Notes under the pieces: generated by a model
Database searches by the model: none
Told to the model about the DNA's origin: nothing
The model's input: the letters and a program-made list of their open reading frames with translations, nothing else
Assembly (NCBI RefSeq): GCF_033807575.1
Contig: NC_084718.1
Span: 19,857,991-19,921,990, forward strand
Reading direction: 5' to 3'
Length of the DNA stretch: 64,000 bases
From: Cydia pomonella
Lineage: Eukaryota > Arthropoda > Insecta > Lepidoptera > Tortricidae
In this document: piece after piece, positions 34,360 to 42,206 of the stretch
Layout of the letters: every line of letters begins with the position of its first letter
Position numbering within the stretch: the stretch's first letter is position 1
Program-made: the position numbers and the translations under genes

Positions 34360-34530
34360 AGGGCGCCACTTGGTAGTTCGGCAAAGATCCGTTAGATGGC
34401 GCCACTTGGTAGTTCGGCAAAGATCCGTTAGATGGCGCCACTTGGTAGTTCGGCAAAGATCCGCCAGAGGGCGCCACTTGGTAGTTCGGCAAAGATCCGT
34501 TAGATGGCGCCACTTGGTAGTTGTTCATTG
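34360..34530. repeat. 36-bp tandem repeats in the left TIR
   Basis: About five units with GGCGCCACTTGGTAGTTCGG and CAAAGATCC followed by either GTTAGAT or GCCAGAG. The mirror array lies at 55,005-55,175. In Polintons and linear viruses, subterminal repeats may bind replication or transposition proteins, but that is inference here. Open frames across them are artefacts. Confidence 0.9.
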
Positions 34531-34893
34531 ATCCCCGTCAGATGGCGTTACTTTGTATGTGTAAGTTAGTTAGTTATCGATGAATTTAAAAAGTTCGGCA
34601 AAGATCCGTTAGATGGCGTCACTTGTTCCTTCCGCAATGATCCGTCTTTGTAAGTAAGTTAGCTATGGATCTGTTTAAAAAATATATAGAGGGCGCCACT
34701 TGCCCCCTTCCCGCCGCCTCCCCGCCCTCCCCCGCCCCCTCCCCGCCGCTGCCCCTGGCCCTGCGCCCCTTGGTAGTTGTGCATATATCCTCGCCAGTTG
34801 GCGCTACTTTCTATGTTTAAGGTATTTATCTCCCGAGGGAAAACTTCGCTAAAATAGATGGCACCACTTTGTACGTGTACGACAAACAAAAAG

Positions 34894-34999
34894 TGACGAG
34901 GTGGCCTCCAGTGGCGAAGGTCGGATTCGAACCAGCGTCTTTAGCTAACCGGGGCGTCTTTAGCCAGTTAACGTCATGAACCCCTAGGCCACCCCGTCA
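34894..34999 (-). other. tRNA-like block in the left TIR
   Basis: On the minus strand: GGGGTGGCCTAGGGGTTCAT (A-box-like TGGCCTAGGGG), then CTGGTTCGAATCCGACC (B box GGTTCGAATCC). The block GGTTAGCTAAAGACGC / GGCTAAAGACGCC between the boxes makes it longer than a tRNA. It is present identically oriented to the end in the right TIR at 54,616-54,720. It resembles a SINE head or Pol III promoter captured in the TIR. Confidence 0.65.
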
Positions 35000-35354
35000 C
35001 GGTGAAACTGGTCCTAATTTCTCGACTATATATGCAATCGTAATGAGACTAGGCGTTATGTGAAATTCGCATGTATCGATGCCAATTTCCTATAGCTCGT
35101 TGAGCAATAATGTAAATGACTACATTTGACCTCGCTCGACAAAGATGGTTCAGTTTGCACCGAAAGTTGAGGTAAGTACATATATTTATATTTTAATTAT
35201 TACAAAATAATGTAGTTTCGTTTCCTGTGCGATAACTTAACAAACAAATCTTTTCCTCTTTTCATATAGTTCATGAGAACCGTTTCACACGTTTCTTTAC
35301 CACATGCGCCCCGCCCGCCCGTCTACACCCCACCCCTCAACTGAATTTTTCTGC

Positions 35355-35390
35355 TATAAAAGAGCATGTTGAACCATATTCCCACTACAG
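35355..35390 (+). promoter_or_regulatory. TATA-type promoter of the first Polinton gene
   Basis: TATAAAAG at 35,355-35,362, with a plausible start site about 30 bp downstream near CACTACAGTGTC (35,383-35,394) and the ATG of exon 1 at 35,418. Spacing is that of a classic Pol II core promoter. The site lies about 330 bp inside the left TIR boundary. Confidence 0.65.
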
Positions 35391-35417
35391 TGTCACAACG
35401 AATATTGCGTTGAAATC

Positions 35418-36259
35418 ATGGATCCGCAAGCTTCATCACATACCAAATGTAAGTATAGTTGTATTATACTCACATTAACATTTGAGTATTTCACCTCTGT
35501 TCTGTCTTTGTAGTTTAAATAATCTATCACTTTCGACCTATCCCCTATGTTCTCAATTAGGAATACTTGCTTACTTTTAATATAAATAATAACAATATTT
35601 TTATTATATTTTCCCCAGCCGACAACAATACCATCACCACTTGGTGCTGCCAGTGCTGGTTGTCCACCACCACAAGCGGCGGCGGCGGCTGTGACGGTGG
35701 CTGTAGCAGCTCCACTTCGCCATCGTCACCCGGACCACAACCGATGGCAACAGCAAAGGCACTGTTAAAACAAGACGATGGGGACAAGGGAAAAACAAAC
35801 TGCCTAGAGAGCGCTTCTGAGAGCGATACGAGCGATGAAATGAAATCTTTTTATCAAGGATGTAAAAGCAAGTGGATAAAAGCGTTCCAAAACAATACTC
35901 TGATTAATAGATGGCGCCTCCCCATGCCATTTCACACATTTAGAGCGGAAGTAGCGAGATTGTTAAAACGATTGTATATCGAAGGTCACCATGACGATTG
36001 TCATATTTACCTGTTAATTGTAATGTGGGACGATTTAAACGATGACGTAGAAGAGATAGTGGGAGATGCTCAAATCAACTATCAAGACTGGATTGCGTTA
36101 TTAGGTGGCGTTACAGCGGAACTATTTTCACGCGTGGTGTTCAATACTAAATCTTTTAATTATTTAATCAATGTAATATTTTGTGTGCTAGGTCCAAACA
36201 TAATAGCTGCCGGTGATTATGAATGTGAACCTAAATGTAAGAATGCTCGTACATATTAA
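35418..36259 (+). CDS. Spliced Polinton gene of unknown function
   Basis: Exon 1 is 35,418-35,448 (ATGGATCCGCAAGCTTC...), then a GTAAGT donor, intron 35,449-35,618 ending TTTTCCCCAG, and exon 2 35,619-36,259. Splicing keeps the frame and gives about 223 residues. The N-terminal part has WCCQCW and glycine/serine-rich low complexity; an acidic stretch (about residues 85-105) follows; the C-terminal approximately 130 residues look globular and mostly helical, with WDDLNDDVEEIVGD and a hydrophobic segment near IALLGGVTAELF. I do not recognise a family. It stands alone on the plus strand facing the integrase block, so it could be an accessory or host-interaction gene. AATAAA at 36,348 is a likely poly(A) signal. 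Confidence 0.6.
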
Positions 36260-36347
36260 GGTGATGATGCATTTATTCCTTGTCATTGTTTAATTTTAAA
36301 TTGTTAGCTCGCTGCGAATGTAAATGTTTTAATGTACAAGTATTAAT

Positions 36348-36424
36348 AATAAATTCATATTACTGAATATAGGAATGTTTTATTGAGTGAAACCTCATTG
36401 ATTTGGAGTAAATGAATATTTATT
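36348..36424. terminator. Convergent poly(A) signals
   Basis: AATAAA on the plus strand at 36,348-36,353 (for the spliced gene) and on the minus strand at 36,383-36,378 and 36,424-36,419 (for the integrase transcript) lie within 80 bp between the two stop codons, so the two transcription units end tail to tail. Confidence 0.6.
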
Positions 36425-36435
36425 GAGTAAAATAG

Positions 36436-37350
36436 TTACACAATGTTATCTTTTTCTATCCAACTTTTTTCATTTAAGCCAAGCCATTTTACATACACTT
36501 TATTTCCACGACGCTTTAAAACTTTTTCCACTAGATAAATGTCATTGTGTTTAGTTTTCTGCAACTCTTGTTCATAAAAACATCCAGAGATGGGTTGGTG
36601 ATTAGCGTCTTGAAGTAAATAGGTCACTGGATTAGTAGTTTGCACTTTAGTTATTGTAAATATTTCCGTAGTCCAATTGCCGGTGTAGCCTTTGGCGAAA
36701 GTGGATTTATATTTACTAATTCTCACATGTTGACCGACCTTGAACTTGGCACGTGGTTTGACTTTAATGTGATTGTAGACTTTATGTAACAACTGTTTAG
36801 AGTTGTTTTTATTCACACTCGCCGGTGCCATACCGATAGTACGATGCAGTTTGTTATTGTAATATTGTTCCACTTCACTTGTCAGCTGTATCCATTTGTA
36901 GGAACCATTCATGCTAAATTGTTTCCAAATCCAATGTTTTAAGGTTCTAATTAGCCTTTCCACTATGGAAGCTTTCATGACACTATAGGTAGAGTAGTGA
37001 TTGATATGATGATGTTTCATGAGCGATTTAAATTTGACATTGAAAAACTCTTTTCCATCATCTGATTGAATATTCTTGGGCTTTCTCCCGTTTTCACTCA
37101 AAATTCTGCTCATTGCCTTTGTAACATCTTCAGTGCTCTTAGACTTTAGCGGTTGCATCCAAGCGTATTTGGAAAAGGTATCGATACACACTAGAATATA
37201 CTTGTAGTTGTTATTATCCTTGGAGTACTTTTGCATATCAATTAGATCAATCTGCCATGTGTCATCGAGCCCCCTCTGAATGAATCGACGACGTGGAAAT
37301 GTTTTTCTCGCATACCTGTGTATCTCGTTGACCACTTGAGCTTTACTCAT
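36436..37350 (-). CDS. INT: Polinton integrase (rve family) with chromodomain
   Basis: 304 residues. Retroviral-type integrase core with the acidic triad visible: D35 (WQIDL), D97 (QSDDGKEF) and E131 (SIVERLIRTLK), the last two about 33 residues apart. Strong family signs are YILVCIDTFSKYAW, NHYSTYS and YNNKLHRTIG. The C-terminus, about 272-304 (YLVEKVLKRRG...KWLGLNEKSW), is a chromodomain that may steer insertion to marked chromatin. No N-terminal HHCC zinc finger is seen, and the protein starts close to the core. Its ATG overlaps the end of the upstream ORF by 8 bp (ATGAGTAA), so both are likely read from one mRNA. It would join the element's TIR ends to host DNA in the nucleus. All catalytic residues are present. 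Confidence 0.93.
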   Translation of the reverse strand: MSKAQVVNEIHRYARKTFPRRRFIQRGLDDTWQIDLIDMQKYSKDNNNYKYILVCIDTFSKYAWMQPLKSKSTEDVTKAMSRILSENGRKPKNIQSDDGKEFFNVKFKSLMKHHHINHYSTYSVMKASIVERLIRTLKHWIWKQFSMNGSYKWIQLTSEVEQYYNNKLHRTIGMAPASVNKNNSKQLLHKVYNHIKVKPRAKFKVGQHVRISKYKSTFAKGYTGNWTTEIFTITKVQTTNPVTYLLQDANHQPISGCFYEQELQKTKHNDIYLVEKVLKRRGNKVYVKWLGLNEKSWIEKDNIV

Positions 37351-37681
37351 TTTTCTTCAATCGCTTTCCTGGAGCTATTGCCGTTGCTGATGGTGTTTGG
37401 GCTGGTTGTGGTGCGTGTGTTTGTGTAGTAATTCTAGCTGATAATTGTTCAACCTTTACCCGTAAATCTTTTATATCTTTAATATTTGCCTTTAGCTTTG
37501 TGTTTAAAAATACTACATGTTCATCCAATTCAGCCCTACAAATAGCATCAGTTTTAAGAAAAGATTTATGAATTCCTGCCACCCGTCTATTTTCAAAATT
37601 TACTAAATCTCGTTCCACTTTCAAGTCGTCACGGATTGTAGACTCGCTACCCAAGTATTGTCCAAACTTGTTAAGAGGCAT
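37343..37681 (-). CDS. Small coiled-coil Polinton protein, unknown
   Basis: About 112 residues from the Met at 37,681 (MPLNKFGQYLG). A longer frame starts at 37,711, but a TATA-like TATTTATA at 37,722-37,715 (minus strand) would place the mRNA start near 37,690, downstream of that ATG, so I choose the inner start. Residues about 55-85 are a leucine-spaced coiled coil (LKANIKDIKDLRVKVEQL), followed by a Pro/Thr/Ala-rich stretch and a basic end GKRLKKNE. It overlaps the integrase start by 8 bp. I recognise no enzyme motif. It could be a structural or DNA-associated protein, but this is open. Confidence 0.6.
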   Translation of the reverse strand: MPLNKFGQYLGSESTIRDDLKVERDLVNFENRRVAGIHKSFLKTDAICRAELDEHVVFLNTKLKANIKDIKDLRVKVEQLSARITTQTHAPQPAQTPSATAIAPGKRLKKNE

Positions 37682-37714
37682 TGTGAAAGTGAACGATGGG
37701 GGAGGCCTCATCGG

Positions 37715-37722
37715 TATTTATA
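37715..37722 (-). promoter_or_regulatory. TATA-like element before the coiled-coil/integrase unit
   Basis: TATAAATA on the minus strand, with about 35-40 bp to the chosen ATG at 37,681. It is followed by the sequence GATGAGGCCTCCCCCATCG. Confidence 0.45.
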
Positions 37723-37827
37723 ACAAGGTAGCAAGGGGGGAGAGGCTTAGTTACAAAACATGTCTGTTTTATTAGATAACAGCTCAGAACAGGTTTAAAA
37801 ACAGCTAACAGAAGAGGGTCTGTTTTC

Positions 37828-38928
37828 TTACTTTAAAATTATACCGCTCTCAGTCAGTTCCTCAACGATTGCATTGATCTCGTTCGAATGAGAGGTGTTG
37901 CCAGCATTCTGTGATGCTATCAAAAGCTGTAAACGGCTCACCAGTTCGTTGGGATCATCCCAATAGATATAATCAGTTTTAGGATAAAAAGTTTTAGTTG
38001 TTAATACATCTCTTCTACCAGAGTTCAAACATCCACCTTCTTTATGTTTCTTTGATTCTTGTGGTTGTTTAATGTAACATTGATATTTTACACTTCTATC
38101 TCCACTCAATTGGCCGTTTGGCGAGAATCCTCTACGATGAGCGTTTGTAATGTCTAAAATATTATTGTAATCCTCTACATCTTTTCTCAAAACTATATTC
38201 TTGTTTGGTATTCTTTTAAAGATAAGTTCCAACAGTCCAGGAGTTAGGTTGAATCGTGAATCTTTAATATGTAACACGTCATCAATGATTTTAACCCGAC
38301 TATTACCAATATGCATTTTATTATCCTTGAGATAAACACCAAATGGTATTTTTGATGTTTTTAAAAGATGTTTCATATATTTATTTTGTAGATCATCAAT
38401 ACTACTATTACCACTACCACCACCTTCATCAAATTCAAGAGCCGACTTCATATCTTCAGCATCGCTAAACTCTTCATCTCCCTCTGTTTTTCTTTCATCA
38501 TCATCATCATCATTATCAGCATCATCATTAGAATCATCTTCATCATCATCATCATCAGCAGCATCATCAAACTGTTGTGTTTTTGTAAAAAGATTATTAC
38601 TCCACTTAATCAGTTTACTATTGGGTTCTTCGGTTTTAATCAGATATTTCCTTTTACGTGAATGTTTTGACAATGGTGTGGAGGTCTTTATCAAAGGGAG
38701 CTGGGGGTTATTCATTACTGCTGGTTTAGCATTGTCATCATTATTATTATTACCTTTAGATTCTAAAGCTTTAGTCATTAAAACATTGAGCGGTTTTGTA
38801 ATTGGTTCAAAGGTTTGAGCTAGCGAAGTGTCAAGCAAAGTTTTATCTGCTCGCAACGCTTTTACTTTTCTCTTTACACTCTCAATGGAATCTACGAGTT
38901 TCCGTTTCAACTTTTTATTACCAAACAT
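37828..38928 (-). CDS. Acidic Polinton protein with DUF8207-like C-terminus
   Basis: 366 residues. A basic N-terminus (KKLKRKLVDSIESVKRKVK, coiled) is followed by a linker with KHSRKRKYLIK, a strongly acidic run of Asp/Glu at about 121-170, and a conserved C-terminal domain (about 180-366) with PFGVYL, IGNSRVKI, LTPGLLELIFKR, TNAHRRGFSPNGQL (261-274) and YWDDPNELVSRLQLL (about 323-337). I know this C-terminal pattern from many Polinton-borne arthropod proteins grouped as DUF8207, whose role has not been established. It lies between the ATPase and the integrase block on the same strand. Function is not assigned. Confidence 0.75.
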   Translation of the reverse strand: MFGNKKLKRKLVDSIESVKRKVKALRADKTLLDTSLAQTFEPITKPLNVLMTKALESKGNNNNDDNAKPAVMNNPQLPLIKTSTPLSKHSRKRKYLIKTEEPNSKLIKWSNNLFTKTQQFDDAADDDDDEDDSNDDADNDDDDDERKTEGDEEFSDAEDMKSALEFDEGGGSGNSSIDDLQNKYMKHLLKTSKIPFGVYLKDNKMHIGNSRVKIIDDVLHIKDSRFNLTPGLLELIFKRIPNKNIVLRKDVEDYNNILDITNAHRRGFSPNGQLSGDRSVKYQCYIKQPQESKKHKEGGCLNSGRRDVLTTKTFYPKTDYIYWDDPNELVSRLQLLIASQNAGNTSHSNEINAIVEELTESGIILK

Positions 38929-39086
38929 ATTTTATTTTATAGTGTATGTGCTGATGCTGCTTTTGCTGCTGCTGCTGCTTTTGGTACGGCCGATGCTAAT
39001 ATGTTGATAGGATATAAATTAAACGACGTTGTTCTTCAGTAGCTGACAACATAAAACTGATAATAAACCGGAGATGACACTAAATT

Positions 39087-39812
39087 TTATACAATAATGA
39101 AAACGTCAAATCCTTTACGATATCGACCCTTATTAATGTCTCTCTCCTTGTCGATTGTTAAAAAAGTATACTTTTTCTGCCAACACTCGCGACAAATTTC
39201 CTTAAACTTTTCCCAACCCATATCGGTGTTCACGTGATCGTCATAGGCATGTTTTAAATTCAACTCGTCCTGTTTGAATAGCAATATAAGATTGGCATTA
39301 TCACGTACCAACTGTTTAGGTATCCTACTATATGTCTGGCATAAGTAGAAACAATCTAACCAACGATGACGTCCCATTGCAAAGTACTGACGAATGGCAT
39401 CTTGATCTTCCAAAGCCACATCGTCAAATACAATGACGCTGTCCTCCGCAGCTTCCTCCGGTGGGACGACTTGACTCTTATCATTGTACGTGTGAAACGG
39501 TATGTCACCCGCTTGCTCTAAAACGTCACTCAGAAACTTGTATTTAGGTTGATTCAATGATTTCGAATAAAGATAAACATTATGAAACTTTACACCGTTC
39601 GGATGTAAGAGCAGAGACAACAGAACATTTGTCTTGCCACAGTTGGAAGGTCCACAGATGAGACATCTAATGTTATTCGCCAGCAACGAGCCATGTTTAA
39701 GGGAGCGATGAGTCATTGCTGGTTTCACATTATCATCTAGCACAACACTCCAATCTTTAATAGCCAGTGACGTGTTTTGTTTTTTAAGCTTCATTTCACT
39801 GTGATGTATCAA
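39087..39812 (-). CDS. ATP: A32-like genome-packaging ATPase
   Basis: 241 residues, the normal size for Polinton ATPases of the FtsK/HerA-A32 group. Walker A is GPSNCGKT at 54-61 and Walker B VIVFDD at 126-131. A downstream CQTYSRIPKQLVRDNANL (159-176) matches the sensor region of the family. It is expected to drive DNA into capsids. The start at MIHHSEMKLK is the first ATG; an internal Met (MKLKKQN) is possible. The gene is divergent from the PLA2/capsid block, with 128 bp between the two ATGs, which must hold both promoters. All motifs look intact. Confidence 0.92.
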   Translation of the reverse strand: MIHHSEMKLKKQNTSLAIKDWSVVLDDNVKPAMTHRSLKHGSLLANNIRCLICGPSNCGKTNVLLSLLLHPNGVKFHNVYLYSKSLNQPKYKFLSDVLEQAGDIPFHTYNDKSQVVPPEEAAEDSVIVFDDVALEDQDAIRQYFAMGRHRWLDCFYLCQTYSRIPKQLVRDNANLILLFKQDELNLKHAYDDHVNTDMGWEKFKEICRECWQKKYTFLTIDKERDINKGRYRKGFDVFIIV

Positions 39813-39940
39813 ATCGTTAGGACATGTATTTTATACTCACACATACACACATACATGATCAAATTTCAAAGGTTTAAATATTATATAGATATATAGGCAT
39901 ACTTTATACTCACGTACACAGTCAAGTATAGATACTTGAG
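39813..39940. promoter_or_regulatory. Divergent intergenic region between ATPase and PLA2 genes
   Basis: AT-rich region with TTTATACTCAC present twice (about 39,829-39,840 and 39,903-39,914), ACACATACACACATACATG, and TATA-like TATTATATAGATATATAGG near 39,877. It presumably drives the minus-strand early-type block and the plus-strand capsid block. Exact start sites are not visible. Confidence 0.45.
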
Positions 39941-40864
39941 ATGATAACACACATTGGCGGGGTTAGTGTTAAGCATAATCCCAAACGACCTAGACGACTG
40001 CGATCTCATAGTAGCGGTGGGGGTATTATAAATAATTTAATTAATAATCTACCATTCGAAGCGCACATACCCGGTTACAATTATTGCGGTCCCGGTACTA
40101 GATTGAAGGAGAGATTGGCTCGCAAAGATCCCGGTGTGAATCCGCTTGACGAAGCTTGTAAATTACACGATATTGCCTACTCACGTGATAAAACATTGGA
40201 GGGACGTCATCAAGCAGATTTGCGATTGGCCCAAGCTGCTGAAAATCGTTGGCGTGGTAACAATTCAATTGGTGAACGTATTGCCGCGTTAGCGGTAGAT
40301 AAGATTATGAAATATAAAGTTAAACACGGTATGGGTATGATTCCCATATCTAAAGTCATTAAAGCAAGTCGTGATGCTGTAAAAAAACACATTGCGAAAA
40401 AGAAGGATACAACTACTAATACACTACTAAAAGTGGGTGTAAAAGCTGCTAAACATTTTGTTAAAGGGAAAATTGTTAAGGGACAACAGAAACAGCGAGT
40501 CATTCCAATACCTAAGAAAGGCGGTTTCCTACCAGCTTTGATACCGCTACTGGGTGCTTTAGCAGCCACGGGAACTTTGGCCGGCGGTGTTACCACTGCT
40601 GCTAAAAATATTTATGAAATGGTCAGGAATAGAAATAATAATAATAATAATGAAAGCAAGATTGTCGGTAGAGGTTTATATTTAGCACCTTATAAACGTG
40701 GAATGGGACTCTACATTACACCGGCTAATGAAGCAGCAGCAGCAGCAGCAGCAGCAACAGTAACGGCAACTGCAAAAGTGGCGAAAAAAAAAAAACAAGA
40801 AATTAGATTTACCTCCGATTGGTCAAGCTCTCACCGATGTGGACATTGTGAGATTTGCACGTAG
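39941..40864 (+). CDS. PLA2-like virion protein (frame ends after an A12 run)
   Basis: 307 residues as read. The N-terminus is basic (KRPRRLRSH). A phospholipase A2 signature follows: calcium loop YNYCGPGT (46-53) and catalytic HDIAY (76-80), as in the unique region of parvovirus VP1 and in adintovirus core proteins. Downstream are basic segments (KKHIAKKKD, VKGKIVKG), a hydrophobic Ala/Gly-rich patch (LIPLLGALAATGTLAGG), two GLYL-type motifs (GRGLYLAPYKRG, GMGLYITP) and an Ala-rich repeat. The frame then meets 12 consecutive A (40,784-40,795), after which the real coding signal continues one base out of phase as the protease. The last approximately 22 residues are therefore probably not native. 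A role in membrane passage during entry is inferred from the family. Confidence 0.8.
   Translation: MITHIGGVSVKHNPKRPRRLRSHSSGGGIINNLINNLPFEAHIPGYNYCGPGTRLKERLARKDPGVNPLDEACKLHDIAYSRDKTLEGRHQADLRLAQAAENRWRGNNSIGERIAALAVDKIMKYKVKHGMGMIPISKVIKASRDAVKKHIAKKKDTTTNTLLKVGVKAAKHFVKGKIVKGQQKQRVIPIPKKGGFLPALIPLLGALAATGTLAGGVTTAAKNIYEMVRNRNNNNNNESKIVGRGLYLAPYKRGMGLYITPANEAAAAAAAATVTATAKVAKKKKQEIRFTSDWSSSHRCGHCEICT
40739..40760 (+). repeat. GCA trinucleotide run
   Basis: A short (GCA)n run, about seven units, coding for alanines near the C-terminus of the PLA2-like protein, 24 bp before the A12 homopolymer. Confidence 0.85.
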
Positions 40865-41207
40865 AGAGAAAATCCCCTACTTTAGGGGTGTTTTCATGCG
40901 AGATAATCTCCCAAAGAAACCTCACTATTATGAAACTGGTATTATCAATTTAGACTCTCAGCAGGGTGAAGGTACACATTGGTGTGCCTATGCGAAAAAG
41001 GGTAATTATTGTCTATATTTTGATAGCTTTGGTGATTTGAGACCACCTCGAGAGTTTATTGATTATATAAATGATTCCGCTAGTACCAAACAACAGCGCA
41101 ACATGCGAGTAGAGTATAATTACAATCGATTACAGAAATTTAATACTGTAAATTGTGGACACTTATGTTTGGCCTTCCTGTGTACCAATGCTAAGCGTTT
41201 GTTTTAA
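40797..41207 (+). CDS. PRO: Adenain-like cysteine protease, frame offset from PLA2 gene
   Basis: 136 codons open from just after the A12 run. No good ATG exists at its start: the first conserved block (LTDVDIVRFARREKIPYFRG) begins without one, and the only early in-frame candidates are GTG at 40,839 or an internal ATG (MRDNLP, 40,896). The catalytic set is clear: H in GTHWCAY, D in YFDSFGD, Q/C in LQKFNTVNCGHLC. Counting from 40,839 these are H47, D62, Q99 and C106. This is the C48/adenain fold used to mature capsids. Missing start plus matching downstream frame suggest it is read as a fusion with the PLA2-like protein or was disconnected by a one-base insertion. TAAATAAA at its end joins stop and poly(A) signal. 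Confidence 0.85.
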   Translation, partial: KKLDLPPIGQALTDVDIVRFARREKIPYFRGVFMRDNLPKKPHYYETGIINLDSQQGEGTHWCAYAKKGNYCLYFDSFGDLRPPREFIDYINDSASTKQQRNMRVEYNYNRLQKFNTVNCGHLCLAFLCTNAKRLF

Positions 41208-41271
41208 ATAAATATAATGAGCATTACATGCGTAGTTTCATTCTTACATTAATCGTCTACCCGTCAGTATC

Positions 41272-41985
41272 ATGTCTATGACATCATTCACAATAAGTCT
41301 GAGCGGTAACGAGCCTGTGTTGAATGTAGACTTTCAACCGGCTCTAGAATTGGACAATGATGGTTTTTACGAGTGTGCTCTCGTGTACTTTAAGACTTTC
41401 AACACTATTCCTAATGTTGATAAGAGCAATAATATGTTTCACTATGGGGATGATGTAATCGCAATTCCTGAAGGTTCATACGAGCTCTCCAGTATAATAC
41501 ACCTCTTGAACGAGGAAATGACAAAGAGGGCTAAAGGTGATGGTGAAAAATTGGTGGATATCTTTGTAAATAACAATACCTCCAAGTGTATGATATTCTC
41601 GCCAAAGTATGATATTCGCTTTGACAAACCAAACAGCATAGGGTCATTGTTTGGTTATTCAGCGAAAAAGCTTAAAGCAAAAACATCACATTGGTCGGAT
41701 AAAACAATTAATATAATCATTACAAACACTATAAGAATAGAGTGCAATATTGTGGAGGGCTCATTCGTAAACAACAAGCCGTCACATGTTTTACACGAGT
41801 TTTCACCTGACGTCCCGCCCGGCTACCAAATTATTGAACAACCTACCAATATTATATATCTACCCGTCAAGAAGAGTAACAATCGCATACAAAACATTGA
41901 ATTGCGCATTGTAAACGAGCACGGTAATACGGTAAATTTCCGAGGTGAAAGCATTGCACTTCGTTTGCATATTCGTAAAAAGTAA
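41272..41985 (+). CDS. Penton-like minor capsid protein
   Basis: 237 residues. It matches the Polinton minor capsid (single jelly-roll, penton-type) pattern: LNVDFQPALELDNDGFYECA, FNTIPNVDKSNNMFHY, IPEGSYEL near the start, then SPDVPPGYQIIEQPTNIIYL and IELRIVNEHGN...FRGESIALRLHIRK at the end. It would occupy the five-fold vertices of an icosahedral virion. The first codon MSMTSF is preceded by TATC; the third residue is also Met. It is placed 64 bp after the protease stop and followed by AATAAA at about 42,009. No damage is seen. Confidence 0.85.
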   Translation: MSMTSFTISLSGNEPVLNVDFQPALELDNDGFYECALVYFKTFNTIPNVDKSNNMFHYGDDVIAIPEGSYELSSIIHLLNEEMTKRAKGDGEKLVDIFVNNNTSKCMIFSPKYDIRFDKPNSIGSLFGYSAKKLKAKTSHWSDKTINIIITNTIRIECNIVEGSFVNNKPSHVLHEFSPDVPPGYQIIEQPTNIIYLPVKKSNNRIQNIELRIVNEHGNTVNFRGESIALRLHIRKK

Positions 41986-41993
41986 AAAAAAAA

Positions 41994-42206
41994 ATGATTA
42001 TACATAACAATAAAAGCCTTGGTAACAACACCTTCACAACTAGTCGAGATCTTGCTCTCGTCGAGAGAACTACTACAACTCGTCGTATTAACGAGAGACA
42101 GCGGCAGTCACTACAAAAACAACAACAACCAAGGAAATTGACTAGAGAAAACAGTACATTTTTACAGAGTATCGGTTGCAAAGTATGTCCTCGTCATCTA
42201 TCTTAA
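41994..42206 (+). CDS. Small basic Polinton protein
   Basis: 70 residues, rich in Arg, Thr and Gln (ERTTTTRRINERQRQSLQ), ending LTRENSTFLQSIGCKV and a short tail. A small basic ORF of this sort between the penton and hexon genes, with an N-x-x-FLxSLG-like end, is something I recall from other Polintons, so I think it is real and not noise. It starts 8 bp after the penton stop and overlaps the hexon ATG (42,185) by 22 bp in another frame. It could be a core or cement protein; no evidence shows which. Confidence 0.5.
   Translation: MIIHNNKSLGNNTFTTSRDLALVERTTTTRRINERQRQSLQKQQQPRKLTRENSTFLQSIGCKVCPRHLS

Larger units (their letters stand above)
34316..35024. repeat. Left terminal inverted repeat of the Polinton
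   Basis: Inverted counterpart of 54,590-55,210, from AGTAGTGTAAATATG to CTAATTTCTCG. It contains about five 36-bp tandem units, a C-rich stretch (34,705-34,770) and a tRNA-like block. It is longer than the right TIR because about 87 bp (about 34,595-34,690, a second GTTCGGCAAAGATCCG segment and flank) are absent on the right. Confidence 0.95.

Noticed and set aside
34292..34531. ORFs with NYQVAPSNGSLP-type repeats
   Set aside because: They are translations of the 36-bp TIR repeat and appear identically in the other TIR; no gene context.
35900..36200. Bcl-2-like reading of the unknown Polinton gene (DWIALLGGVTAELF)
   Set aside because: A faint resemblance to a BH1-type stretch only; no second motif at the right spacing, so no function is claimed.
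36436..37350. Gypsy/LTR retrotransposon origin of the integrase
   Set aside because: No RT, RNase H or LTRs nearby on that strand, and neighbouring genes and TIRs are Polinton-type.
40784..40800. Programmed frameshift signal asserted as fact
   Set aside because: A plain A12 run without a visible downstream pseudoknot is equally explained by an indel or a sequencing error; kept as a question only.
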